64,000 bases of DNA from Aureococcus anophagefferens (Eukaryota; Sar; Pelagophyceae; Pelagomonadales; Pelagomonadaceae): NCBI RefSeq assembly GCF_000186865.1, contig NW_008705562.1, forward strand, positions 454,981 to 518,980, given 5' to 3'. Shown one piece after another: positions 37,693 to 47,670 of this stretch (its first letter is position 1; the number at the start of each line of letters is the position of its first letter). A program made the position numbers and the translations under genes. The notes beneath the pieces are model-generated. The model saw nothing but the letters and a program-made list of their open reading frames with translations, was not told the DNA's origin and did no database searches.

Positions 37693-38181
37693 CTAGATCG
37701 GCGAGTAGGTCGTCGGCTCGGCCGCGTCGAGGCCGCCGTCCCTCGAGTTCGCGAACGCCGCGTACAACGCCGCGGCCCAGAAGGCCATGCCCATCCCAAA
37801 GTAGACGCGCAGCATGACGTCCGACACGAGGATCATGCCGAGCGTGTAGTTGCAGAAGACCGCGCCGTAGCCGACGCCCGACGCGACCTTGTAGGTCTGC
37901 GTCGCGAGCGGCACGGGCAAGACGCCGACGCCGTAGGCGCTCGCGACGACCGCGAGCGCGAAGGACACCATGCCCAGGTCGAACTCGCGGAAGATCGTCA
38001 GGAGCGTCGCCCAGAGCCAGAAGACGAGGCCGACGACGCCCGTCACGACGCCGAGCTTCACCATCTCCCGCGGCCGCATGCTGTCGACGAAGTCCGACGC
38101 GAGGAACTTCTCGGCCGCCCAGAAGCCGCCGCCCGCGGCGAGCACGAGGATGACGGCCGCCGGCAGGCCCGCGTAGCCCAT
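37693..38181 (-). CDS. Four-TM membrane protein, unknown
   Basis: 162 residues with four hydrophobic helices: GLPAAVILVLAAGGGFWAA, LGVVTGVVGLVFWLWATLL, MVSFALAVVASAYGVGVLPV and the GMILVSDVMLRVYFGMGMAF region. The tail is short and acidic, ending TTYSPI. The layout resembles DUF1761-like or TMEM-type small proteins, but I cannot name it. It converges on the upstream hypothetical gene. Confidence 0.55.
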   Translation of the reverse strand: MGYAGLPAAVILVLAAGGGFWAAEKFLASDFVDSMRPREMVKLGVVTGVVGLVFWLWATLLTIFREFDLGMVSFALAVVASAYGVGVLPVPLATQTYKVASGVGYGAVFCNYTLGMILVSDVMLRVYFGMGMAFWAAALYAAFANSRDGGLDAAEPTTYSPI

Positions 38182-38850
38182 CGTGGCGCGTTACTACGGC
38201 GCGGTCGCTAGGCGGGACGCGCTTCGGCTGCCGACGAGCGCAGGCGAGCGGCGGCGGCTGTCAATATTGCCACACCCTGGCGCGATCGCTGAAGAGGGGG
38301 GGTGTTGCTCCGCCACTGGCGTCGGCGGCACCCCTGCGTGCGGAGCGGGGTGGTACATCTTACGCAACGTAAATGGCCTACCCCAGCCGTCACACCGACG
38401 TCGCACCCAAAACCAAGGGGCGTATCCAACGCCATCGATGGTGACGCGCTTCGCTGGCACGGACTTGTACGCCGCGGCAGCCCCGCGGAGACGAGGCCCG
38501 CGCGGTGGAATTTGGTCGACGCCAGAACCACCTCCGATGGGGGCACCGACGGTCAGGCTTACGCCTAGGGGTCATGGAAGGCCACTCCGACCACCAGAGC
38601 GGGCTGCCGTGCGTCGGAAGCTTGGGCTCAGAGGTCTCCGCTCCCGGCCCGCGCGTACGTGTTTGGTACTCAAGCCAGCGAAACGGCTAGCCATTCGTCC
38701 CAATCCGAGCGCTTGCTTTTGTCACGTATAGCCACCGGGCGTCCCTGGCCGCTAGCCAAAAACCGCACGTTCGGGCGTCCGACGCGTCGGCCATCGGACG
38801 CCGTCGCCGGAGCAAGACCCCCCATGCTGAAGCCAGCGACGCCGGCAACG
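38182..38850. other. Intergenic, nothing recognised
   Basis: About 670 bp with mixed third-position composition, frequent stops in all frames and no introner or tRNA-like fold. It is the upstream region of two diverging genes, so it should contain both promoters. Confidence 0.6.
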
Positions 38851-39591
38851 ATGACGTTCTCGTCGACGATGTGCTCATTGATGTGCTCGTTGGCGCTCCT
38901 CGCGGCCGTCGCCGGCGCCTTCACGGCGACGCCGCGGCGGCTCCCCGTCGCCCCGCGACGAACGGTCCAAAGAACGGCGCCGCCGCGCATGCTGTTCCTC
39001 ATGGAGGCGCCCTTCAAGGCCGACGCCCTGCAGTGGGCCAAGGAGACGTCGCGGACGCAGCGCGCGCCCAAGTGCGCCGTCGTCGCGTTGTACGACGACC
39101 AGCGCTCCTGCGTCTACGTCGGCGCCTTCGACGACCTGGCGCTCGCCGTCGCGTCGCTCTGCATCAAACACGGCCGCGACGTCGTCAACGGCCTGCGCCA
39201 GGAGGAGTTCCCCGCGGAGGTCTTCGCCGACGACGAGGGCCGGCGCATGATGGAGAGCCTGGTCGGCGCCTGGGTCGGCGAGGCGACGGAGGACAACAAC
39301 GGCGTGAAACCCTACGGCAACGCGGACGCCGGCTGGGCCGAGTTCGACAGGACGGCGAACCCGTTCCTCGCGGGCTACCTCGGCGCCGAGGGCGAGGGCA
39401 TCGCGGCGCTGCTCACGGAGGAGGAGCTCGCCGAGGAGAAGCTGCAGAATCGCAAGGAGAACATGAAGAAGCAGCTCGACGAGGCCGTGCTCTCGGGCGA
39501 CGAGACGCTCGCGCGGAAGCTCATCCGCCGCATCGGCAAGATGGACGACGGCCTCGACGTGCCCGACGACGACGACGACGACCTCGCGTAA
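38851..39591 (+). CDS. Plastid-targeted GIY-YIG-like domain protein
   Basis: 246 residues. The start MTFSSTMCSLMCSLALLAAV is a signal peptide ending AVAGAFTATP, a good match to the heterokont plastid cleavage motif with Phe at +1, then a basic transit region. The core KCAVVALYDDQRSCVYVGAF, DLALAVASLCIKH and MESLVGAWVGEAT matches the GIY-YIG-like domain found at the N-terminus of plant plastid glutaredoxin S16. No glutaredoxin part follows. The C-terminus is a Glu/Lys helix and an Asp-rich tail. An earlier Met at 38824 is possible. The stop is 9 bp from that of the RAP gene. Confidence 0.66.
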   Translation: MTFSSTMCSLMCSLALLAAVAGAFTATPRRLPVAPRRTVQRTAPPRMLFLMEAPFKADALQWAKETSRTQRAPKCAVVALYDDQRSCVYVGAFDDLALAVASLCIKHGRDVVNGLRQEEFPAEVFADDEGRRMMESLVGAWVGEATEDNNGVKPYGNADAGWAEFDRTANPFLAGYLGAEGEGIAALLTEEELAEEKLQNRKENMKKQLDEAVLSGDETLARKLIRRIGKMDDGLDVPDDDDDDLA

Positions 39592-39600
39592 CTCCGGGGC

Positions 39601-42466
39601 TTAGGTCGGCGCGAGGAGGTCCGCGTCGACGAGCGACGGGGGGTCCGCGGCGCCCGCGCGCGCGTCGACGACGAGCGGCGGGGGGTCGGCGGCGCCCGCG
39701 CGCGCGCCGCGCGCGAGGTCGAGGCGGTCCGCGAGGTACGCGCGGCGCTGGTCGCGCGTGTCGAGGCGCTCCCACTCGAAGTGGGGGATGTTGACGACGC
39801 GCCAGCCGAGGGCCTCGAGGAGCCGCCGCTTGCACCGCGTCTTCCCGTTGGGCCGCGGCGCCGCGGCGCCGGCGAGGTAGTGCGTCGGGCCGTCGTACTC
39901 GACGGCGAGCTTCGCGGCGGGCACGGCCATGTCGAGGCTCAGCCCCTGGGGCGTGACGTGCTCGAAGTCGTGGGCCAACAACTCGGCGAGGCTCTCGGAG
40001 ACGTCGCGCTGCGCCTGGCTCGGCGCGGCCGCGTCGGCGACGAACGCGGCCCGGAGCGCGTCGGCGTCGTCGAGGACGACGCGGGGCAGGGCGTGGTCCG
40101 GCGCCTCGGCCTCGGCGAAGATGGAGACGTGGTGCCACATCTTCCGCTGGTCGTCGTCGAGCGCGTCGACGGAGTCGGCGATCGCCGCGAAGAGCTCGGG
40201 CGCCGCGACGCCCGCCGTCGAGAAGGACCAGGCGACCTGGCTCAGGGCGCCCACGTCGAAGGACCCCAGGCGCCGGACGGACGCGTCGGCGACGGCGCGG
40301 AAGAGCGCCGCGTCGCCGCGACCCGCCATGGCGAACGCGTACGCCAGATTCGCGAGGTTCTGCGGCCGGAAGCTGTAGATCTTGCGCGGCGCCTCGCGCG
40401 CGAGCGCGTCGAAGAGCCGCGGCGCGTCCCGGCCCGCCGTCGCGAAGGCCCAGGCCGTGTTGCCCAGGTTCTGCGGGTTGAACGAGTCGAGGCGCCGCGG
40501 CGCCGCGCGCGCGATCTCCGCGTAGAGCGCGGGCGCGTCGCGGCCCGCCGTCGCGTAGGCCCAGGCGAGGTTCGCGAGGCCCTGGGCGTTGAAGTCGTCG
40601 ATGCGGCCCGCCGCCTCGCGGGCGATCGCGTCGAAGAGCGCCGGCGCGGCGCGGCCCGCGGTCGCGTAGGCCCACGCGGCGTTCGCGAGCGCCTGCGCGC
40701 TGAAGGCGCCGAGGCGCGGCGCCGCCGCCGCCGCGACGGCGTCGAAGAGCGCCGGGGCGGCGTAGCCCGCCGTGGCGAAGGCCCAGACGAGGTTCGCCAG
40801 ATTCTGCGGCGCCGCGGTCGCGAGCTGTCGCGGCGCCGCGGCCGCGACGCCCGCGAAGAGGGTTTCGTCGTTTCGCCCGGCCTTGGCGAAGGCCCAGGCC
40901 GTGTTCGCCAGGGCCTGCGCGTTGAAGTCGCCGAGCTTGGGCGCCGCGGCGGCCGCGAGTGCGCCGAAGGCGTCCGCGTCCCTCCGGCCCGCGGACGCGT
41001 AGGCCCAGGCGACGTTTGCGAGCCCCTGGGGATTGAGCTCGTCGGCGCGCAAGGCGACCTCGGCCGCGAGGGGCGCGAAGAGCGCGTCGTCGCTCCGGCC
41101 GGCGCGCGCGAAGGCCCACGCGGCCATCGCTAAGCCCTGCGGTCGGAACTCGCTCAGCCGCGGGCCCGCCTCGCGCGCGAGCGCCCCGTAGAGCCGCGGC
41201 GCGTCGTAGCCGCCCGCGGCGAAGCTCCAGGCGAGGGTCGCGAGGTGCTGCGCGTCGCAGGCCGGGAGCTTTCGGAGCGCCGCGGCTTCCAAAGCGGCGA
41301 AGAGCCGCGCGTCGCGCACGCCCGCCTTCGCGAAGGCCCAGGCGACGTTCGAGAGCTGCTGGGGCTCGAGGAAGCGCATCTGGCGCGTCGCCTCGTCGGC
41401 GAGGGCGTGAAAGAGGATCGGCGCGCGCGTCCGCGACGTCGCGAAGGCCCAGCAGACGCTCGCGAGCCCCCGCTCGTCGAGGTCGCCGACGCGCCGCGTC
41501 AGCGCCACGCCCAGCGCGCCGAAGAGCGCCGGCGCGCGCCGCTTCGCCCGCGCGTGGGCGTAGGCCAGCGTCGCCAGCGCCTTGCCGTCGAGCGCGCCCA
41601 TGGCGTCCGCCGCCGCGGCCCCGACGGCGGCCCACGTCGCGTCGGTCCCCGCGCGCGCCTTCGCCAGAGACCAGGCGAACTTCGCCAGACCGTCGCCGTC
41701 GAGGGCCGCGACGTCGACGTGCGCTTCGACCCAGCCCAGGGCGCCGCCGCCGGGCCCTTTGGCGTAGGCCCACGCGACGCGCTGCAGGTCGTCCGCGGCG
41801 AACGCGGCGCCGTCGCGCCGCGCGAGCTCGCCGGCGAGCGCGTTTCCCAGGGCCGGCGACAGGCGCCGGGCCTCGGCGAAGGCCCAGGCGAGGTCGCAGA
41901 GCTCCGCGTCCGCGAACTCGCCGAGCCGCGCCGCGGCCGCGGCCTCGATCGTGTCGAAGAGGTCCGCCGCGTCGACGCCTGGGCAGCAAAGAGAGATTCA
42001 ACGTCGCTTCAATGTGAGTGTTCCGCGCGCGCGCGTCACGAGAAAAGCATCCACGCGTCGAGGCCGTTCCGAGAGATGATCGCTCGTCCAAAAATCAGCC
42101 GAAACGAGTGGAAACCGGCCGAGCTAGGAGGCTTTGAAGTTAGGAATCTCGCGCTCTTGTCCTGCCCTGGTCGACGCCGCTCTCCGCGTACGCGAAGGCC
42201 GTGTCCACGAGCGCCCGCGCGTCGAACTCGGCGACCTGCCTCAGCCCCGCGGACTTGAGCGGCTCCAGGAGCCGGCCCGGCCCGTCGAAGTTCGCCGCGA
42301 CGGCCCACACGGCCTTCGACAGCTCGCCCGAGGGCGCCGCGGCCGAGCTCGGCCGCGCGAAGCGCACGCCGAGCGTCCGGCGGGATGCCGCGGGACCGCG
42401 CAGGCCGCCGGCGCCCGCGAGCAGCAGCACGAGGCACGTCGGCTTGCTCATGGCGGGCTTGCTCAT
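39601..42466 (-). CDS. RAP-domain protein with tandem LANxAWAxA-type repeats, split by introner
   Basis: Exons 42178-42466 and 39601-41978 give 888 residues. The N-terminus has a short targeting-like leader (PTCLVLLLAGAGGL). About 17 helical repeats of about 36-38 residues follow, each with a core such as PQGLANVAWAYASAGR or AQALANTAWAFAKAGR; these correspond to the FAST-kinase/heptatricopeptide-like class. The C-terminal RAP domain includes LAVEYDGPTHYLAG and LLEALGWRVVNIPHFEWERL. Such proteins bind organellar RNA and affect processing or translation in plastids and mitochondria. The introner is near the 5' end and gives ESG|VDAADLFD. Confidence 0.85.
41979..42169 (-). mobile_element. Introner element, family 1 (intron of RAP gene)
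   Basis: 191 bp. Perfect 8-bp target duplication (genomic GTCGACGC at 41971-41978 and 42170-42177). Termini CTGGGCAGCAAAGAGAG and CAGGGCAGGACAAGAGCG. The intron 41979-42177 is GC-AG, 199 bp. Orientation relative to the gene is opposite to the copies at 10.1, 44.6 and 56.9 kb. Confidence 0.94.
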
Positions 42467-42617
42467 GTCGTCATCGTCGCGAAGGACTCAAGCTTCATGG
42501 AGCCCTTTTTGTTGCACTTAAAGCTGCCGCCGCTACGAGAGGTCGGGCTGCCTGCCTCGCGCCTGCGCAGCGGTTCGTCGTCGCCGCCGGCCGCCCCCCG
42601 CGCTTCGTCGCGGTGCC

Positions 42618-43639
42618 ATGGGGAACTCGCGGTCGAAGCGCGAGGACAGCAAGTACGACGACGAGGATTTAAGTTACGAGGAGGACGAGAATGCCCTCCA
42701 GTACTTGGAGCTGCACCTCACGCGGCTCATCGCCTACGCCGAGAGCGCGGACGCGTCGCTCCAGCGCGAGGTCGCGGAGCGGCTCGCCAACGAGGCCGTC
42801 AAGCCCGAGCGCCAGGTGCAGATCGTCGACCTGGGGGGCCTGCGGCTGCTCATCCCGCTGACGCGGAGCGCCGACGGCGAGGTCCAGCGGCTGGCCGCGC
42901 ACGCGCTGGCCAACCTGTCGGTCAACGCCATGAACCAGGTCAAGATGGCCGACGAGGGCGGCATCGACGTGCTCATCGACCTGCTGGCCATCGAGTCGGT
43001 CCACGTCCAGCGCCAGGCGTCGAAGGCGCTCGCGAACATCGGCGTCAACGTGCACAACAAGGAGAAGATCGCCCGCGCGGGCGGCATCAAGCCCCTCGTG
43101 GCGCTCGCGGGCAGCTCCTACGTCGCCGTGGCCATCGAGGCCATCGCCGCGCTGGCGAACCTCGCCGTCAACGACGCGAACGAGGTGCAGATCGCGCGCG
43201 ACCAGGGCAGGAAAAGAGAGCGAAATTCCCAACTTCAAAGGCTCCGATCTCGGCCGTTTTCCACTCGTTTCGGCTGATTTTTGGACGAGCGATCATCTTT
43301 CGGAACGGTCTCGAAGCATGGATGCTTTTTCCGGAACGCGCGCGCGCGGAACACTCATGTTGAAGAGAAATTGAATCACTCTTGTGCTGCCAGGCGCGCG
43401 ACGGCGGGCTCCGGCCCATCCTCGAGGGCGCGGAATCGCCGTCGACGGACCTCCAGGCCCAGGCGGCGCGGGCCCTGCGCAACCTGAGCGTGAACCCGGC
43501 GAACCAAGTCAAGCTCGTCGACCTCGGCGGCGTGCCCATCCTCCAGGCGCTGACGCGGTCCTCCAACTCCCGGACGAGCCAGCAGGCCGCGCGCGCGCTC
43601 GCGAACATGGGCGTCTCCGTCGACCCCGAGCACTGCTAG
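42618..43639 (+). CDS. Armadillo-repeat protein, Vac8-like, split by introner
   Basis: Exons 42618-43193 and 43394-43639 give 273 residues. The start MGNSRSKRED fits N-myristoylation with a basic patch. Armadillo repeats fill the rest: ERQVQIVDLGGLRLLIPLT, VQRLAAHALANLSVNAMNQV, VQRQASKALANIGVNVHNK, AVAIEAIAALANLAVNDAN and QAQAARALRNLSVNPANQV. The last repeat is truncated at DPEHC. The introner lies inside a repeat and splicing restores EVQI|ARDGGLRPILEG. It is likely a membrane-associated adaptor. It is head-to-head with the RAP gene (151 bp). Confidence 0.85.
43202..43393 (+). mobile_element. Introner element, family 1 (intron of armadillo gene)
   Basis: 192 bp, flanked by GCGCGCGA on both sides (a ninth base, C, also matches). 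Left end CCAGGGCAGGAAAAGAGAG; right end TTGTGCTGCCAG, which lacks two bases of the usual terminus. The intron 43194-43393 is 200 bp, GC-AG, phase 0. Confidence 0.93.
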
Positions 43640-43741
43640 GGGCGGCGCGCGCGCGCCCCGGCGTAACGCCCCCCGGCGCTCAGAGACATAATCGGCGAAG
43701 TAATTTTACGTGACAAAACTGACGTCATCATCATCACGTCA

Positions 43742-45402
43742 TCAGAGGTCGTCGCCGCCCTTCTTCTTCTTCGCCTTCTTCGCCTTCTTCTCGGCCTTGC
43801 GTTTTTTTCGGAGCTCCTTGTCCTGCTTCGACGCCTCGAGGAACTCGCAGGGCGGCTCCGCCGCGCAGAGCCCGCAGGCCTTGGGGCAGTGGTCGATGAC
43901 GTCGTTCTCGTCGGCCTTCGTGTAGTCGCTGGGCCACTTGGCGTAGGTGTCGCAGTTGTAGCCCTTGTGCTGCTTGCACGTGGCGCCCTTGAAGTCGGCG
44001 TAGAAGTGGTCGTCGACGCAGGGGCAGTCCGTCTTCTTGTTGACCTCGCGGAGCACCGCGTGGGCCATGATCGTGAGGTCGAGGAACGCGGCGCCCTTGT
44101 CCGGCAATAGACGGAAGGCGGCCTTGCCGTAGCGCTTCGACAGCGTCGCCTTGCCCCGCGCGTCGGCGTAGAGCGCGAGGTAGAAGTTGGCGAGCATCTG
44201 CTCGTCCTCGTCGTCGCTGTCGATGCACCGGTTCAGGTCGCCGAGCGCCTGGGCCGGAATCAAATCTTCAACCCGACTTCAACGTGAGCGTATGTGACAA
44301 TTTCGACGCGTAGCTTTCTGCTGTGCTTCGAGAACTCGACGAGAGCAATCGATTCGTCCAAAAATCAACCGAATCGACTTCGATTTGACCGAGCTAGAGA
44401 GGTTTGAAGTTTGGCTGGAATAACCCAGCCAGTGGTTGATTTCGGCACAGCCGAGCGCCTGCTCGTTGTTCGTCATGAAGAGCTTGAAGGCCGCGCGGAG
44501 GCAGCGCTTGCCCTCGGCCCAGTCCGGGAAGATGTCGAGGTGCACGATGGCCAGCGACTTGAGGAGCTCGAACTCCTCCTCGGCGACGAGCTCGCCGTTG
44601 TTGTTCTTCATGTGGCTCGCGCCTGGGCGGCAAAAGGGTGCGACATTCCCAACTTCAAAGGCTCCTCTCTCGGCCATTTTCCACTCGTTTCGGCTGATGT
44701 TTGGACGGGCGATCATCTCTCGGGACGGTCTCGCAGCGTGGATGCTTTTTACGAAACGCGCGCGCGCGGAACACTCACGTTGAAGCGACGTTGAATCACC
44801 CTTTTCCCGCCCCGGCTCACGCCGAGCCAGATGACGCGCTCCGCCTCCTCCTCGATGGCCGTCACGTTCTCGAAGTCCATGTCGCTCACCAGAGACTTGA
44901 GCAGGCCCGCGCCGTCGCCGGTCATGCCCTTGTAGTACATGACGACGGCGAGCTGCGTCGCGTACTGGCGCCGGATCTCGCGGCCCTGCGCGTCCGTCGC
45001 GTTCGTCGCCAGCGCGACGGCGCGGCCGTACATCTCGAGGGACGCGTTGACGGCGCCCCACATGAACGCGTTGTTCGCGCGCCGCACGAGCTCCGCGGGC
45101 TCCTTCCAGAGCTCCTCTTCTTTCGCGTCGTGCGCGTCCTTGGCCTCCTTGAGCAGCTCCTTGGCCTGGAGCACCTGCGTCGGGTCGCCCGTGGGGCTGT
45201 CCTCGCCCCAGTCGATGTCGTCGAAGTCCTCCTCGTCCTCCTCCTCGACGCTCTCGACGGCCGTGGGCGCCTCGACGACGGGGGGGTCCTCGGCGTCACC
45301 CGGGGCGGCCTCGGGCTCGTCCACGGCCTCCGGCGGCGCCGCCTCCTCGGCGGCGGCGCAGGCCAGCCAGAGCGCTGCGAGCAGACCGAGCGGCGACCGC
45401 AT
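43742..45402 (-). CDS. Secreted TPR protein with ShKT-like domain, carrying two introners
   Basis: Exons 44823-45402, 44459-44622 and 43742-44248 give 416 residues. The start is set at MRSPLGLLAALWLACAAAEE, a signal peptide. An acidic region (about 45-75) precedes TPR-like helices (AKELLKEAKDAHDAKEEELW; LVRRANNAFMWGAVNASLEM). The C-terminal cysteine module starts CPCVDDHF and ends CPKACGLC, and the Lys-rich tail ends KKKKGGDDL. It is a paralogue of 3317-4468, with the same part order. Two introners of different families interrupt it only 172 bp apart; both junctions restore the frame (WLG|ASHMKNNN and NNEQ|ALGDLNR). Confidence 0.78.
44249..44450 (-). mobile_element. Introner element, family 2 (second intron of TPR/ShKT gene)
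   Basis: 202 bp. Target duplication in gene sense GCGCTCGG, perfect (44241-44248 and 44451-44458 on the genomic strand); three more bases also agree by chance or design. Termini CTGGGCCGGAATCAAATC and CTGTGCCGAAATCAACC. The intron 44249-44458 is GC-AG, 210 bp. Confidence 0.92.
44623..44814 (-). mobile_element. Introner element, family 1 (first intron of TPR/ShKT gene)
   Basis: 192 bp. Target duplication in gene sense GCGTGAGC upstream and GCGCGAGC downstream (7 of 8). Termini CTGGGCGGCAAAAGGGTG and CGGGGCGGGAAAAGGGTG. The intron 44623-44822 is GC-AG, 200 bp; a GT two bases further in is an alternative donor but would break the frame. Confidence 0.92.
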
Positions 45403-45585
45403 GGCACCAGTTCCAGCGCCTTTTCCGGATGCGGGCGCCGCGTGGAGCGCGGTAGCCACTCAGCCGCTCGAGCTTCGGACCTCGGGGCTGCCAATGTTTG
45501 CCGGTGCGGGGATCGTGCCGGATCGGCCGGCTGAAACTCGATCTTGAAACTCGGAGGAAGGCAGAGCGAGATGGCCATCGACCCG

Positions 45586-45700
45586 CTGCCAACGCCGACC
45601 GCACATCCCACACGTCCCGCGCTGCGCCAAAGCCGCGGGTGACCACGCTGCCAGCGCCGACCACACATCCCGCGCTGCGCCAGAGCCGCGGGTGACCACG
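45586..45700. repeat. Tandem duplication just upstream of sulfatase start
   Basis: Unit 1 (45586-45647, 62 bp) and unit 2 (45648-45700, 53 bp) both start CTGCC(A)NCGCCGACC and end GCCGCGGGTGACCACG. Unit 2 lacks about 9 bp. The second unit ends 2 bp before the sulfatase ATG, so it lies in the promoter or 5' leader. Confidence 0.8.
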
Positions 45701-45702
45701 CG

Positions 45703-47571
45703 ATGTCCCGCCTACGAAGAAACACGACGCTCCGCGCGCTCCTCGTCTGCCTCGCCGCGGCGCGCGCGGAAAACCCGCGCCCGGATATCCTCTTCATCCT
45801 CGCCGACGACCTGCGGCCGTCCTTCGGCGCCGCCTACGGCGACGGCAAGTCGGGCATCGCGACGCCGCACCTCGACCGCCTCGCGGCGTCCTCCGTCGTC
45901 TTCGACCGCGCGTACTGCCAGGCGCCGTCGTGCAACCCGTCGCGGTCGAGCTTCATGAGCGGCCTCGCGCCGGACACGTCGAAGATCTACTGGTTCGAGG
46001 CGGAGCCGGACGAGGCGAAGATGCCGTCGATCTTCCAGGCGCTGCGGACCTCCGGCTACGTGTCGCTCGGCGTGGGCAAGCTCTGGCACCGGAACCCGAA
46101 CGCCGAGGAGGCCGCGCTCGCGTTCTCGCCCGAGAACGGCGACTTCTTCCCGCGAACCTACCTCCAGGACTGGGGCTCCCGCGAGGGCGTGGCGCGCGGC
46201 TGCGCGCCCGGCGTCTGGGGCTGCGTCAACGGGCGCGTCCTCGCGGAGGCATGGGACGACCCGGACCACTTCTTCGACAACAAGGTCGGGCGCGTCGCCG
46301 CGGAGAAGCTCGAGGCGGCGGCCCGCGCGCGGCGCGCGGGCGCGCGCGCGCCCTTCGTCCTCGGCGTCGGCTTCCACCACCCGCACCTCAAGTGGCACGT
46401 GCCCCGGGACCACTGGGAGAGGCACGCGAACGCGTCGGTGGGCGTGCCGAAGCACCGACTCGCGCCCGCGGGCTGGCCCGTCTTCGCCAAGCCCGACGCG
46501 AACATCGGCAACGAGGCGATCTCCGTCGACGGGACGCCGATCCCCTCGGGGAGCCTCTGGCCCCTGCCCTTGGCGCAGTGGACGCGCCGGCCGCCGACGT
46601 GGGACGCGCTCCTCTACCTGCGGCGGGGCTACGGCGCGTGCGTCGCGCTCGTCGACGACAACGTCGGCCGCGTGCTGGACACGGCGCGCCGCGAGGGGCT
46701 CTTGGACAACGCCGTCGTCGTCTTCTCCTCGGACCACGGCTACGCCCTGGGCGAGCACGGCAGCTGGGGCAAGGGCGGCCTCTTCGACATGCACACGAGG
46801 GTGCCGCTGCTCATCTCCGCGCCGGGCGTCGCTCCGCGGCGCGAGGGCCGCGTCGTGGGCCTGCTCGACGTCTACCCGACGCTCCTCGACCTGGCGCGGG
46901 CGGGCGGCGGGGCCCACCTCGACGGCACGACGCTCGCGCCCCTCCTCGCGGGCGGCGCGCCCCGGGACCGCGGCCGGCGGCTCGCGGCCCGCGGCCGGCG
47001 GCCGGGCGCCGGCGGGCCGCGCGTCGTGCTCACGCAGATGATGCGCTGCTTCCGCGCCGCGGGCCAGCACAACGGCGCCTGGGGCGACTACGACTGCAAG
47101 GCCGACGACGGCGGCGCGTTCCGGAAGGACGCCTACGACGACTTCGACGGCGCCGCGGGCCCGCGGGCGCCGCTCATGGGCTACGCGGCGCGGTCGAACC
47201 GGTGGCGCTACGTCGCGTGGTGCCGCTACGACCTGGACTGCGGCGACGTCCGATGGCGCGAGCGGCCCTGGGCCGAGGAGCTGTATCGGGACGCGGACGA
47301 CATCGACGACTGGGATCACGTGAACCTGCTCGCGCCGGGCGCGCCCTCGTCGCGGTCGCCCCAGCTCCTCAACATCGCCGACGCGCACCTCGCGACGCTC
47401 CGCCTCGTCGTCAGGCGGCGGCGCGAGCGGCGGAAGCGCGCGGGCCTGCCGCGCGTCGCGCGGGGCAACTGGCCCGGGCCCCAGGGCGACGTGGGCTGCG
47501 ACGTCGACTGGCCGGAGATCCCGAGCGAGCTGCCGCCCCGGGCGCCGCCCGCGCCCTACCTCGTCTGGTAA
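45703..47571 (+). CDS. Secreted sulfatase, iduronate-2-sulfatase-like
   Basis: 622 residues with a signal peptide (LRALLVCLAAARAENP). The alkaline-phosphatase-fold start DILFILADDLRP supplies metal-binding Asp-Asp. Cys77 in CNPSRSSFMSG is the residue converted to formylglycine (C-x-P-S-R). GVGKLWHR, VGFHHPHLKWHVP and VVFSSDHGYALGEHGSWGKG complete the active site. Region order fits the iduronate-2-sulfatase/choline-sulfatase branch. It should cleave sulfate esters, perhaps from polysaccharides outside the cell. The start Met is 2 bp after the tandem duplication; it is head-to-head with the TPR/ShKT gene. Confidence 0.9.
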   Translation: MSRLRRNTTLRALLVCLAAARAENPRPDILFILADDLRPSFGAAYGDGKSGIATPHLDRLAASSVVFDRAYCQAPSCNPSRSSFMSGLAPDTSKIYWFEAEPDEAKMPSIFQALRTSGYVSLGVGKLWHRNPNAEEAALAFSPENGDFFPRTYLQDWGSREGVARGCAPGVWGCVNGRVLAEAWDDPDHFFDNKVGRVAAEKLEAAARARRAGARAPFVLGVGFHHPHLKWHVPRDHWERHANASVGVPKHRLAPAGWPVFAKPDANIGNEAISVDGTPIPSGSLWPLPLAQWTRRPPTWDALLYLRRGYGACVALVDDNVGRVLDTARREGLLDNAVVVFSSDHGYALGEHGSWGKGGLFDMHTRVPLLISAPGVAPRREGRVVGLLDVYPTLLDLARAGGGAHLDGTTLAPLLAGGAPRDRGRRLAARGRRPGAGGPRVVLTQMMRCFRAAGQHNGAWGDYDCKADDGGAFRKDAYDDFDGAAGPRAPLMGYAARSNRWRYVAWCRYDLDCGDVRWRERPWAEELYRDADDIDDWDHVNLLAPGAPSSRSPQLLNIADAHLATLRLVVRRRRERRKRAGLPRVARGNWPGPQGDVGCDVDWPEIPSELPPRAPPAPYLVW

Positions 47572-47670
47572 GCATACTTGTAAGCATGACGTCCAAACGA
47601 GCCGGCCAGGGCCCCGCGTTCGGCGGTAAGTAACGTAGTTAAATCGACTGTCGACCCCACCTCATAGGAG

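Noticed and set aside
38182..38850. Structured RNA gene in the 670-bp spacer
   Set aside because: No tRNA, 5S or snRNA-like conserved boxes could be recognised by eye.
44820..44821. GT two bases inside the 44.8-kb target copy as an alternative donor
   Set aside because: It would break the frame, whereas the GC at the target start keeps phase and fits the other copies.
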